Assembly: GCA_036924085.1 (NCBI GenBank) | Contig: JAVGWX010000011.1 | Coordinates: 40,658,970 to 40,722,969 of the forward strand | Length of the DNA: 64,000 nt | From: Ariolimax columbianus | Lineage: Eukaryota; Mollusca; Gastropoda; Stylommatophora; Arionidae | Direction of reading: 5' to 3' | Shown: positions 10,331 through 20,971 of the stretch, one piece after another | Numbering within the stretch: position 1 is the stretch's first letter | How the letters are laid out: each line of letters starts with the position of its first letter | Made by a program: the position numbers and the translations under genes | The notes under the pieces: model-generated | Seen by the model: the letters and a program-made list of their open reading frames with translations, nothing else | Databases searched by the model: none | What the model was told of the DNA's origin: nothing

Positions 10331-11880
10331 ATGACCTTTCTGAGGTCAACACAAACTGCCGAGCTCGTGGACTTACACTTTCCGCCATACACATCGCCAC
10401 ACGTCGGCTGAGTGTGGAATATAATTCTTGGTTTGAAAGAATGGACAAGAATATATTTCGTATGCAAACCCAAAACTCAATAAATCCCTCTGATTGTGTG
10501 GTCCTTGAAAATATCTTCCATCATTATTGACCTAATTTTTTTCTATGGAGAGTCTCGGAGACCGAAGGTTACGCTTTTCATGAGCCTGTGCTAATTTCAG
10601 AGGAAGGTTGTCTATGCTAGACAGTAAACTGAAATCATATATATGAACTCTCAATTAAATGTCTAAATTATACTTGGTTAAAATAGTCAATAAGGTATCA
10701 TTAAATAAGTACAAATATATACGTGATCACAAAAATATATTCCCATGTTGGCAGATTAAGGTAAACGAGCCAACGGAATATATGCACATGTTCTATACCT
10801 TTATAACCAGTACTTTCGCTCTATTAAAAATAACCTGGCTTTAAGGAACAATATTAAGTAACCAAATAAGTCTATATCCAATACTATAAAAACCTTGATA
10901 CACTGCACATGTTGCAGCACACGAGGTAGTTTATATGTAAACTTTGTCAGTAAACCTACTATGTCTCTTCTATTGTAAAAAACAAACATTTCGACCATAA
11001 TTGGTCAAGATGATCTGCATGTCGCTTAGCCACCCACAAAACTATGACTTTTCTTGTATCCCGATGCGAACTGCAAGGTGTAAGTGCGTTTCCCTTGTTG
11101 TAGTGCAATACGAGACTTCTCGCTATGACTCACAAGTATGGGAAACATTGCCTAATGTAAATATTTACGCATGATTGCTTTAGAAAATTGTCATCACATT
11201 TACAAATTTGATGAAAACAACCTTGAAACTTTTGTAATATAAGAGTAACATTGATGTATGAGTTAGGGAAGAGAACTGGCCGCCCCGTCACACAGAGGCT
11301 GCGGCTTAGTCCATGGAACGTTATCTTCATCCCACCTTTACCTTATAAATTCAATGAAAAAGCTATATTTATATTATTATATTATAGTTCGCTATGTTCT
11401 TCTATTATTATTTAATAATTCGATTTGTTAGATATTTTTTCCAATTTTCAAATATTTTAGAAAATCTAATAACAAAAGCTAAATGTGATGCATTTCTGCA
11501 CAAGAAACTGTGCACAGGAACAAGCTAATTTGTTTTATTTATGGCTTCACGAAAGACATTATACCAAAATAATAGAAACAGTATTAAACCTTCATTATTC
11601 TTCTTTATTATTACTTTATTTTATTATCAAATTGTGAACGCGGTAGTTGTCGACCAGTAGGTATGACCTATGTCCTGTTTCCAGAATCTAATTGCTTGCG
11701 CTTGCTTCAGAAATATGTTATCATTGCCGTTTATCATTCAGGAATTCACCAGTGAATACGTATTTAAGAGGGTGGCGGAGGAAATGCAAAAAGAAGGATA
11801 TATTTAGAACGAAAATTATGTTCCGAATTGTCCATCTCCTGTCAATATATTTCACACTTATGTTTTACCCATTGCGACTG
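10331..11880. other. AT-rich region, nothing recognised
   Basis: There are no coding signals with family resemblance, no RNA-like folds I can support, and no tandem repeats. Short frames (60-90 codons) have no recognisable motifs and are expected by chance in AT-rich DNA. Confidence 0.5.
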
Positions 11881-12360
11881 TTTTCTTCTTCGCTCGTTCT
11901 CAACCTCCCGCTACCAAGCTCTGAACGTTCTCGATCTCCCGCTACCAAGCTCTGAACGTTCTTAATCTCCCGCTACCAACTTCTGAACGTTCTCAATCTC
12001 CCACTACCAAGCTCTGAACGTTCTCAATCTCTCGCTATCATGCTCTGAAAATGGCTTTGTAAGTAGCAGGATTTTATCACGTGAAAGGGATGCGTTGAGT
12101 CGTAGTTTACAGATTGACTGCGATATTTACAACTCACGGCTCGACACATCCGACTTCAGCAGACATTATTGAGTACGGGGTTAACCCTCTTCGACCCCTT
12201 CTCCTTAGTCAGTCTGATCTGTTGCAGCCTGTTATCCAGAATCATCCCATGGAGGTGTAGAATGGTCTTTGCAGATCTGGTTTTCTGGCGCTGATGCCCG
12301 CAGTCAGCTTTCGGTCGCTGACCACTCCAGCTTTTACGCTGCTCGTTATTCTTAGCGACT
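11881..12360 (+). repeat. Repeat family Y copy 1, with a 31-bp tandem block
   Basis: It starts at a TTC-rich stretch (cttcttcgctcgttctcaa). At 11890-12050, about five units of 31 bp (ctctgaacgttctcaatctcccgctaccaag type) expand what is a single motif in the other copies. The body shares cgatattt, gacacatccgacttcag, ccttctccttagtcagtctg and cagtcagctttcggtcgctgacc with the copies at 33.0-33.8 kb and 41.4-41.6 kb. It is non-coding. Origin unknown. Confidence 0.75.
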
Positions 12361-12366
12361 GTTTTA

Positions 12367-12432
12367 TATTGTGTACATTATATTGTGTATATTATATTGT
12401 GTATATTATATTGTGTATATTATATTGTGAAT
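12367..12432. repeat. 14-bp AT-rich tandem repeat
   Basis: About five units of GTGTATATTATATT. Confidence 0.9.
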
Positions 12433-12454
12433 GAATCATTAAGAATAATACCAG

Positions 12455-13990
12455 GGCTATCTGGATGAACAGGGGAGCGACGGGAACAACGGATCGCTGT
12501 GCAATTAGCAAAACGCCACAGCCAAACAGTCATGTCATAAATAAACTTCAAAGAAGAGATCTTCTTCTTCTTCTTCTTCGTACGCTGTCAGACGTCAACT
12601 TGAATTTGTTCAAAGAAAGCAGCGGTCATCCTCAGGCTGTTGATACTGACATAGAGCTTGTCTAGTGTTACCACTGGTGATGGCCACATGTGCTTTCTCT
12701 GGTCCTCGTATGTCGGGCAATTTTGCAGCAGGTGTTCAGCGGTCATTTTCCCTGTGCCACAGGTGCATTCGCCAGTGCCACCTATCTTCAATTTATTGAA
12801 TAGATGGTACCTCAGTCTGTTGTGGCCTGTGCGGGGTCTGAAGACCACGACCTGCTCTCTTAAATCATTAAGTTCTGTATTTGTCTGGCTTTTTAGTGCT
12901 GTATCCACGGCCAGTGCATCTGTAAACAGGACTATCTGGCTTTAATTGTTTTCGCTTGTGAGCATTGCTTCTACTGCAGCCTTCAGTGCCTCTGCCTCTG
13001 AAAATGCTTGAGAATTTTCCAGTTGCCACTGACAGTGTTATTTCTCTACCATTTCGTAGGCTCAGGGATACCCTTCCACCTCCATTCTGTGTTGTGTTTG
13101 TTACAGAACCGTCGGTGTATGCATGGGTCCAGTCCATGATTGGGTAGTTTTCCAATATGTACCTCAGGGTTATGTCTCTGTTTTCTTGTTCAGTCTGTCT
13201 GTTCTTGTTTCCAATTCCTGGAATATTTTCTACCACCTCCGGAATGATATGCTGCTTCCATGTGGGTTTGCGTATAGTAGAGATGGGCTTTTGTGTTGTT
13301 ATGGTGTTCATAGGGTCTTCGCTCATCTTTGCTTTGGCTATTTATGCAAAGTTTCTCCACTTTAGTTTCCCTTTTCCAAATCTATTTAGTCTCTGTTGCA
13401 TTGGATGGTCTGTCAGTCTTCTGAGATAGTCTGCTTGCTGCTGGGCTCTGCAGTCTCTTTTGTCGGTCATGGATTGCAGATTTGTAATCTTTTCAAGTTT
13501 TACAATTGGCGTTGACTTCATGCCTCATTTTATAACTCTCATGACTTGGTTTTGAAGTCTGCTAATTCTATCGAAGTTCGCCTTTGCTGCTGTTGCCCAT
13601 GCCGCAATGCCATACTCGAGAACTGGTCTCACTCTTCCAGTGTACAGTTTCTTAAGTATTCTTTTGTCTGATTCACAGCTTGTGCCAGGAAGTTTCTTCA
13701 TGACTGCCATTCAAAGAAGAGATCAAAATCGCATCTTTCTGTTCCGAACTGGGGATACCAGTTAATAGCCCCATAAACCGCATCAATCCCAAACACCTGC
13801 CGTTCGTACAGACATTGCTCTCACTCGGATGAAACAGTTCGACCCCTACTCATTGAGTGCAATGCGGACAGACTCTTGCGGACAGGAGGAAAAGATTCCT
13901 ACAAGCACTACCAACATTTGCCAATCCACTGTAAAAAACAATCAAACAACTGAAGAAGACCTGTATTTAAAAGAATAGTATTGGGCTACC
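12455..13990 (+). mobile_element. RNase H LINE 3' end (N3), interrupted by LINE N1a
   Basis: With the nested N1a copy and one target duplication set aside, the plus strand reads as the 3' end of another RNase H-type LINE. About 12455-12540 resembles the PGHSG-TGNERAD-LAK region. The bases either side of the insertion join as KLQRRDQNRIFLFRTG. About 13800-13870 carries a CxxxxxC-(ET)-xxH-like zinc motif: YRHCSHSDETVRPLLIEC. There are frameshifts and stops throughout. The element ends before about 13990. Family differs from N1. Moderate certainty because identity is motif-level. Confidence 0.65.
12562..13711 (-). mobile_element. LINE N1a: RNase H/zinc-knuckle 3' part, 1,150 bp, with TSD
   Basis: The insertion is bounded by a perfect 13-bp TSD, CAAAGAAGAGATC, at 12549-12561 and 13712-13724. 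On the minus strand it reads, from 13711, an RT thumb segment (GRVRPVLEYGIAAWATAAKA) and a decayed linker. An RNase H follows with the first catalytic motif WTHAYTDGSV, a broken middle, and a C-terminal CxCG-x(n)-H-x4-C motif (GECTCGTGKMTAEHLLQNC), then a stop. The 3' tail is (GAA)n on the element strand, seen as TTC repeats at 12562-12580. Internal frameshifts and a deletion remove much of RNase H. Domain order RT-RNase H is that of I/Nimb-type LINEs. Confidence 0.92.
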
Positions 13991-14217
13991 GAGAGCAGGT
14001 TTGCTCTACTGCTGGAGTATAACAATAAGAACAACAACATGTTATTTATATGGGGTATTTTCAATCTCTTCTACCGTTGTCGTATGTAGCTGTCTTGTAT
14101 TATTCCCTTTATTGTATATAGTGCACAACTCTATATGTGTATGCAATTTGTTGTTCGACTTTGTTCTTGCCAGTTTCGTGTAGACAGTGTTATTTAAGAA
14201 CGATGTATTCGTATAAT

Positions 14218-14568
14218 GTTGTTTTTTTTTCGAATACCCACAATAATTAGGTTTGCTCTTTTGTGTGCCCTGAAAAGGACGTTAAGTGGCGGGTTGCAGT
14301 AGCTTTCATCACATACCGAGAGTGCTGATGAAGGTGGACCAGGAACCTCCAGGCGGTTGTGTTACGCTTGGTTTCGTCTGCGTGTCGATCACTACTACGG
14401 GAGTCTCATCGATCCGTCACCATGTTAGCCAGGTTGATATGAAAACAGCCAGTATCCAGGGAGGACTACTAGGAAGCCCAAGTAAGAGTCTTGGCCAGTA
14501 TATTTTGCCTGACCCTGACAAACATGTCTGATCAGTGTGTTCTGCTTGACCAGACGTTAGTCTTCTTC
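14218..14568 (-). mobile_element. Family X copy 3
   Basis: This is read in reverse. The tail is shortened to a T-rich start near 14220. The GCACACAAAAGAGCAAACC body follows, then the 5' end at ACGTTAGTCT near 14562 with one extra 38-bp-type repeat (gcctgaccctgacaaacatgtctgatcag type). No coding capacity. Confidence 0.85.
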
Positions 14569-14774
14569 CCCATTCGCATGATAAAAGGTATTAAGTACAC
14601 TTCCTGGCAGTAACACGATCTATTTGACACAGCTTTAAACAAGCACCCAATGTACCGAAAGGGAAAGCTATCCATTCGAAGAATCAATTTGAGCGTACAA
14701 CTGGCACGCACATACGCACGCACGCACAGATACATACACACAAAGAAATATATATATATACTACGTTTTTCGGT

Positions 14775-15366
14775 CAGGTCAGGTCGGGTCAGGTCATCCG
14801 GTAACCGGTGAGGTCGTTGGGGCACACATGAAGACATCCTCACAACTCCACGCCATCACTCTCTGTCAGATGCCGCTGCCTGTGACTCTTCTGGTCTGAG
14901 ACTGGTCCATTCTTTTATGTTGGCCTCCCATCTCTTTTTAGGCCCCTGCCTCTTCGTCGTCTGCCATGCACCTTCCAGTGGAGGATTGTGTTTGCAAGAT
15001 CATTTGATCTCGATATGTGACCGTACCAAGTGAGTTTCCTTCTTTTGACAGTTGCCAAGAGATCTTCGAAAGGCCCTATTGCTGTTGTAATTTCCTCGTT
15101 TGTAACTCGATCTTTGTACGTGACGTTTAAAAGTTTTCGGAAACATCTCATCTCCAAGGCCTGTATCCTTCGTTGAAGGTCAGCTGTAACTGTTCATGTC
15201 TCACACGCATAGATGAATATTGACAGCACAGTGTACGCATTAATATGATTATCGTGCGTAGTGCTAACCTTTTATCTTGCCAGATTTTGTAAAGCCGTGC
15301 AAGCGCCGTTATTGTCTGTGCTATTCTGGCCAACACTTCACATTTTGATCCTTCATCACTGAAAAT
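14775..15366 (-). mobile_element. LINE R2, 592-bp 5'-truncated insertion with TSD
   Basis: An 11-bp TSD, CGTTTTTCGGT, lies at 14764-14774 and 15367-15377. Minus-strand coding starts at IFSDEGSKCEVLARIAQTI and continues with ALARLYKIWQDKRLALRT. After frame changes it reads EMRCFRKLLNVTYKDRVTNEE, AIGPFEDLLATVKRRKLTWYGHISRS, and GRRRRGRGLKR. These are RT thumb and C-terminal linker motifs of an RTE-like LINE. The 3' tail is (ACCTG)n, seen as GGTCAGGTCAGGTC at 14772-14795. The homologous R1 copy ends at nearly the same internal position. Confidence 0.92.
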
Positions 15367-15464
15367 CGTTTTTCGGTACAAGTTTCATATTTGCTAACAT
15401 TTATTTTAATGATATTTCCAGTCTTCCTTGGCGAGGTACGATTAGAGGATGTCAACGAGTAAAT

Positions 15465-15665
15465 CTATCTTGGGCGCACTCTCAGTGTGGTGAATAACCT
15501 GAACTGACAAGACGTCTCGCCGGGGTTGGACAGTCTTCTCCTCTATTAACACGGTCCTGGACGACTGGCATGACCGGGACCTTCTAGTCTCCCTTTTCAA
15601 TTACACTGTACTCCCTACGATGTGCTGCGGTTGCCTTACCAGTCAAAGATATACAATACATTATC
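15465..15665 (+). pseudogene. LINE RT thumb fragment
   Basis: One frame across about 15493-15625 reads DKTSRRGWTVFSSINTVLDD then DRDLLVSLFNYTVLPTMCCG. This resembles the region after RT motif C of another LINE type (RRRAGW-AF-KI then AHLF-TTVLPA-CY). Length is only about 50 residues, with no catalytic motif. The flanks to 16190 are unremarkable. Confidence 0.5.
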
Positions 15666-16205
15666 ATTCCTTCTGAAACCACTACTGACACTGCTGACCG
15701 CAGCAAGTGCCTAGACAGGCCGCATGCAGTACACGGACCGCAATATTAGGATCCCAACCGTAAAGTATGAGCCTGCCAATTTACATGAAACAATTGAAGA
15801 GAACAAATGGAATTTACGCAACTCTATCTTAAGCTCTTACCAGGAAACTGTTGACCCGCCCAAATGCACAGAGACCGCCCCAAACGTGTAGTAAGAGCAC
15901 TTAGAACGACAAAGATGTATTGAACAATGGGTGCAATATTTACTCACTTCTCACTGTGCGTTCCTAATGCTCGTATCAGGAATAAGCAAACAAAAAGAAG
16001 GTTCTTTCTTCCCTACGGGGTTTGCCTCATTTCGAAAATACGATATTGTTTTCTTAAACCACGAAAGCAAGAAAAGATATTAAAGAAACATACATGTAGA
16101 GGGAAACAGACACATAGTGAAAGCTCCTAGAATAAAATATTTCACAACTAACAATAGCCTTCTAGAAGATCTGCCTGTCAATCAAATTGTACTAACAGTA
16201 GGTTT

Positions 16206-16512
16206 CTTCTTCTTCTTCTTCTTGTTCTTCTTCTTCTTCTTCTTCTTCTTCTTCTTCTTCTTCTTCTTCTTCGTCTTCTTCTTCTTCGTACGCTGTCAGA
16301 CGTCAACTTGAATTTTTTCGAAGAAAGCAGCAGTCATCCTGAGGTTGTCGACACTGCCATAGAGCTTGTCTAGTGTTGGCAACATGTGCGTTCTCTGGTC
16401 CTCGTATGTCGGGCAATTTTGCAACAGATGTTTAGCGGTCATTTTCCCTGTACCACAGGTGCATTCGTCAGTGCCACTTATCTTCAGTTTATTGAATAGA
16501 TGGTACTTCAGT
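16206..16512 (-). mobile_element. LINE N1b: 307-bp 3'-end insertion with TSD and expanded TTC tail
   Basis: A 14-bp TSD with one mismatch (CTAACAGTAGGTTT / CTAACAGCAGGTTT) lies at 16192-16205 and 16513-16526. The minus strand encodes only the C-terminus: RLKYHLFNKLKISGTDECTC, then GTGKMTAKHLLQNCPTYEDQ and the final FFEKIQVDV stop, very close to N1a. The (GAA)n tail, seen as TTC at 16206-16288, has grown to about 80 bp. Confidence 0.95.
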
Positions 16513-16526
16513 CTAACAGCAGGTTT

Positions 16527-17036
16527 AACATTGAAACGATCTCCCACTTCCGCACACCTCGTCTATCTCTCAAACTACTTCCTTCCAACTCGCCAATCTA
16601 TTCCATCCCGCCTCTTCACACGCTTCTTCATCTCAACCCTTTTGTCTCTTCCTCCCTTAACCGGTCTATCACACTGTCCATATCTTCTCACCCTAATCTG
16701 AACAACCCCCCCCCCCCCCCAACCCCGGGGCTAGCCTTCATTTGAAGTTAACATTTTCTTTGTCGCTAATACTTTTCAGTTTCTTCGAATTTTGCGCTAC
16801 CCTCTCTGCACATTAACCTAATTGTGACCACCAGCAACAACATAATCATTACTCGTAAACACTCCATGTTTCTCTGTAATTGTTTGTTTTAAATATACAT
16901 AATTTATTGGTATAATTACGCAAGCGGAATGCTTAACCCATAGTCTGTGGATATATACAAGACATCACAGTCACCATCAGCACTTTGTTGTCTTGTTTTT
17001 TAGGCAGGGATCGAAACCCTCCAGTCACGTTCTCTT
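16527..17036. other. No gene recognised
   Basis: Contains a C-homopolymer at about 16707-16720. Otherwise nothing recognisable. Confidence 0.5.
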
Positions 17037-17101
17037 GTTGTTGTTTGTTTAATGCCCAAAATGAGTAGGTTTACTCTTTCGTGAGCACTGAAAAGGCGTT
17101 A
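17037..17101 (-). mobile_element. Family X copy 4, left part
   Basis: Reverse-oriented X 3' end: TTGTTGTTTGTTTAATGCCC followed by the TGAGTAGGTTTACTCTT body, up to AAAAGGCGTTAA. It stops exactly where a CR1-type insertion begins. The remainder of the same X copy reappears at 20816-20971. Confidence 0.85.
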
Positions 17102-17469
17102 ATGGAGTTTAATGTAGATAAATGTACAGTCATCCACATGGGTAGATCCGATATGGAACATAATTACAGAATGGGAGAAAACAATATTAGAAAGATATAA
17201 AAGGAAAGGGACCTAGGGGTTATACTAGATCATACAGGAAAGGTGAGTGAGCAAGTTCCGGTTCGAGCGCCATTATAGGCTGCTGAATTGTGTTGCTCCC
17301 AATGTCGGAGTGATTTATATTTGTTTACCAGGATTATATTTCCCAATTCACTAAAGGATCACAGCTACCCACGCAAGGGTCATGTTTACGGTCAGAAAAT
17401 CACCGGTGCATGACGCGATAACGACCCCGCCATGAACCGACCAGCGGGAGAAACGGTTTAACAGCAGCC

Positions 17470-18951
17470 GTGAAATCCGTAAAATATTCAAGAACCCATC
17501 TCTTAGGGCTACGACTCACAATATCATCATGCACAAACAAAATACTCAAACATCTGCGGGAACACAACATCCTCCAAAAAAACAACTTGTCTGCACAAAA
17601 TAGAAGGACAAGGAAGCCAAATAACAAAAGGGGAAAAAGAGGTGGAATAAGAAAATTTAGAAAAATCCACACGGTACTCGGCACTACAAAGACAGCCACA
17701 AATATCACACCGACACATACGATAAGGAGTACTCGTCAAACTCTCCCTCGTCGCGAGACAGCGGAGTACAGGGTTCCCTCTCTGGATCCCACATGGACCT
17801 TGGTCAACACACCCTCCGTCCACGCAACACAGTTGCGCACAAAGTATGAGACTAAAGATAGGCCTAAAATAGGGTGCTATAGAGGATGTAGTCAAAGGGG
17901 AGAGTTTGGGTCAGAGAAGTGGGAATTAAGTAGTGGAAAACCAAACATTAAAATGATGCAGCAAAAACAAAAAGTGGAAAAACAACAAAATTGCAAACTG
18001 AAATGTTTTTATGCAAATGTGAGAAGCATTGTAAATAAAAGAGACGAATTGGAACTGTATGTAGAGGAAGAAAAACCAGATATAATAGGGTTAACAGAAT
18101 CATGGGCATATGAAGACATTGCAGATGGTGAACTTGAAATAGAGGGATAAACAATGTTAAGGAAAGATAGGGTAGTTGGAGACAAGGCTAAGGGGGATGG
18201 CGTTTTATTATACTGTATAAATTCTGTTAATATAACTAGCAGAGAGGATTTATCATGTGGCAACAAAAATGAAAGTGTATGGGGTGAAATAGAAAGTGAG
18301 GGTGAAAAAACAGTGATTGGAGTATGCTATAGATGTCCATCAAGTCAAAAGGAGGAAGATGAAGAGCTGATTAGTAGCATAGTGAAGGCAAGTGATAGGA
18401 AATTATTATTAATGGGGGATTTCAACTTTCCAGAAATAAAATGGGATAGGGCAGAAGCACTTGTAGAGTCAAAACCTTTTGTTAAGTGCATAACTGCAAA
18501 TATTTTAATTCAACATGTAGTAGCAACCACCAGAGGCAAAAACATACTCGACCTAGTTTTTACTACAGAGGAAAATATGATTGAAAACGTTACCGTTGGG
18601 GAACTGTTTGGCTCAAGTGACCATCAAATCATCCGATGGGATCTTATTGCATGGAAAGAAGTGAACATAAACACGCGAACATATGACTCCTCTAAGACAG
18701 ATGTTAAGAGGATGAAAGAGGCAGCGAACCACATAATCTGGGAAAATATTGTCAGAGGAACAGATGTTGAACAGGAGTGGGACAGTTTTAAAGCAGTTCT
18801 CGAAACGCTAAAAGAGAAATGTGTTCCATATAGGGAGGTAAACCCCAAGCGTAAAAAGTGGATCACTAAAATTGTAGTTAAATGTAGAAGAGCTAAAAAT
18901 AAATTATGGAAAAAATATATAGAGGCAGGTAAATCAGAAGAAACATATTAA
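17470..18951 (+). pseudogene. CR1 copy A N-terminal region and APE-like endonuclease
   Basis: A single frame runs from 17470 to 18951 except for one stop at 18148-18150. The first ~175 residues are basic (RRTRKPNNKRGKRGGIRKFR). The endonuclease starts near CFYANVRSIVNKRDELELY (about 18004). Catalytic motifs visible are the Glu in IIGLTES, Asp and Asn in MGDFNFPEIKW (about 18412), the LDLVFTT segment (about 18550) and the SSDHQ histidine (about 18613). In a functional element this nicks the target DNA to prime reverse transcription. After SDH the frame continues to about KKYIEAGKSEETY, then stops. Start codon choice is uncertain because the 5' end is not verified. Confidence 0.88.
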
Positions 18952-19131
18952 AAATATTTGGACAAGCAATACATATCTCAGAAAGCGAATAAAACAGCAA
19001 ATAGACTTCGAAAAGAAATTTGCTCAGAGGATCAAGACTGATAGTAAAAGCTCCTTCTCTTATGTTAGAAATAAACAAAGATCAAAGGACAAAGTAAGCC
19101 CTCCCATAGACAGCACAGGAAAAAAACATAA

Positions 19132-20743
19132 GTGAAAATAGAGGCAGCAAATCTACTCAATCACTACTTTGGCATAGTGTATACAAAAGAAGACTGCTCC
19201 AGGATCCCAGAGCCTGTAGATATTTTTCAAAGAGACATGGATACAGCAGGATTAGGATCAATCTGTATTACAGAGAAAATGGTTTTTAAAAAATTGGAGG
19301 GGTTGAAAGTGGATAAATGTCCATGTCAAGATGGTATTAATCCAAAATTGCTGTTTGAAATTAGAGACCAACTAGCAAAACCATTGGCTATATTATGTTC
19401 TCAATCACTTGCACAAGGGATTGTCCCACGAGATTGGAAAGATGCGGGAGTGATCCCCTTATTCAAAAAGGGCAAAAAAGGCAGATCCAGCAAACTATAG
19501 ACCTGTGAGCTTAACAAGCATAGTCTGTAAATTGTTAGAGTTAATAATCAAAGAAAACTTTGTAATGCATTTAGATAAATTTAATCTAATTAGAAATAGT
19601 CAGCATGGGTTTACCAGAGGGAGATCATGCTTAACAAATCTATTAGAATTCATGAAGGAGGTTACCAAAATGTTAGATAAAGGGGAGCCAGTGGATGTTA
19701 TTTATCTGAATTTTGCAAAGGCCTTTGATAGAGTACCTCATCAAAGATTATTTCGAAAATTAAAATCACATGGAATAGGTGGGGAAGTTGCCATATGGAT
19801 TAAAAATTGGTTAACGGGAAGAAGGCAAAGGGTGGGTATAAATAAGGAGTACTCTGAGTGGTGTGAAGTGAAAAGTGGAGTGCCACAGTGCTCGGTTTTG
19901 GGACCAATATTATTCTTGATATATATAAATGATTTGGACATAGGTATGGGATCCATTATTGCAAAATTTGCTGATGACACAAAACTATGCAGTAGTGTCT
20001 CATCTAAAGCAGAAGTGGATATATTGAGGTCGGATTTAGATAAAATTCGATAATGGTCTGTAATCTGGCAAATGGAGTTTAATGTAGATAAATGTACAGT
20101 CATGCACATGGGTAGATCCAATATGGAACATAATTACAGAATGGGAGAGAACAATATTAGAAAGATAGATAAAGAAAGGGACTTAGGGGTTATAATAGAT
20201 CATACATTTACATGGTAGCAGTAAAAAAGGCAAATGCAATGTTATGTATGATAAAAAGAAATATTAAACATAGGAGCAAGGAGGTGATAGTCAAACTGTA
20301 TAAAACATTAGTTAGACCTAGATTGGAGTACTGTGTACAGGTGTGGAGTCCTTATCAGAGAGGGGATATAGAAATGCTAGAGAGAATACAAAAAAGAGCG
20401 ACAAAGCTAATAGTGGGATTCCAGAATTACAGTTATGAAGAAAGATTAAAAAGAACTGGCCTACAGTGTCTAGAAGAGAGAAGAATTCGTGGTGACAATA
20501 CAGGTGTATAAGATGATCAGAGGAATTGATAAAGTAGACTATAACATGTTTTTTAAAGTACAAACACCAACAAGGACAAGAGGGCACAGCTACAAGTTGA
20601 CTAAGGCGAGGTCAAGATTAGATATTAGGAAGTATTTCTTTAGCCAGAGAGTAGTGAATGCTTGGAATGCATTGCCAAATGAAGTGGTGGAGGCTGGGAC
20701 GGTCAATGCATTTAAGAACAGATTGGATGCGTACAGCTTCTAG
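19132..20743 (+). pseudogene. CR1 copy A reverse transcriptase, multiply broken
   Basis: Three frames are needed. 19132-19500 covers the fingers (DAGVIPLFKKGKK). 19505-20053 covers the palm: motif A DVIYLNFAKAFDRV has Asn where copy B has Asp; motif B is KSGVPQCSVLGPILFLIYIND with Gly changed to Cys; motif C KFADDTKL is intact. 20212-20743 carries the C-terminal block (KEVIVKLYKTLVRPRLEYC, TGLQCLEERRIRGD, SRLDIRKYFFSQRVVNAWN) and ends AFKNRLDAYSF stop. The two non-standard residues at motifs A and B suggest the copy was already decayed or selectively unconstrained. Confidence 0.9.
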
Positions 20744-20815
20744 AGCAAGGTTATGTAAATTTAACTGGTTGAATACAGTCACTGCAGGGTCTTCTAAACC
20801 AGTATAAAGACGTTA

Positions 20816-20971
20816 AGTTAAGTGACGGGTTGAAATAGGTTTCCTCACATCCCCAGCGTGCTGATGAAGGTGGACCGTAGTCCTCCAGGCAGTTGTGCTA
20901 TTGTTGCCTTCATCTACGTGACGCTCATTACTACAGGGGTCACGTCGAACCACATCTCGTTAGTCAGACTG
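20816..20971 (-). mobile_element. Family X copy 4, right part
   Basis: Continues from 17101: GTTAAGTGACGGGTTG... through the conserved central segment to about 20971, where it is truncated before the X 5' repeats. Sharing GTTAAG with the CR1 terminus makes the exact junction ambiguous by a few bases. Confidence 0.8.

Larger units (their letters stand above)
17102..20820 (+). mobile_element. CR1-type LINE copy A, near complete, inserted in family X
   Basis: This carries an N-terminal basic region, an APE-type endonuclease, RT and C-terminal CR1 domain in order, ending with a 3' UTR (aactggttgaatacagtcac...) and a GTTAAGTTAAG terminus shared with copies B and C. The first 155 bp (17102-17256) are out of order: they duplicate the RT segment found at about 20068-20216. 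From 17257 the sequence is a presumptive 5' region. The coding is interrupted by a stop at 18148-18150, changes between 18949 and 19131, a frameshift near 19490, a stop at about 20051, a ~23-bp deletion near 20213, and a frameshift near 20495. CR1 assignment rests on the C-terminal motifs ERDLGVII, LVRPRLEYCVQVW and RATKLIVG. Confidence 0.93.

Noticed and set aside
12158..12360. Possible conserved host regulatory element
   Set aside because: The same sequence blocks recur at 33.5-33.8 kb, so this is dispersed repeat Y.
17250..17262. Perfect 5' splice-site consensus (AAG|GTGAGT) in the CR1 fragment
   Set aside because: The same bases occur inside the uninterrupted RT coding of CR1 copy B (58851-58860), so it is coding sequence and there is no evidence of splicing.
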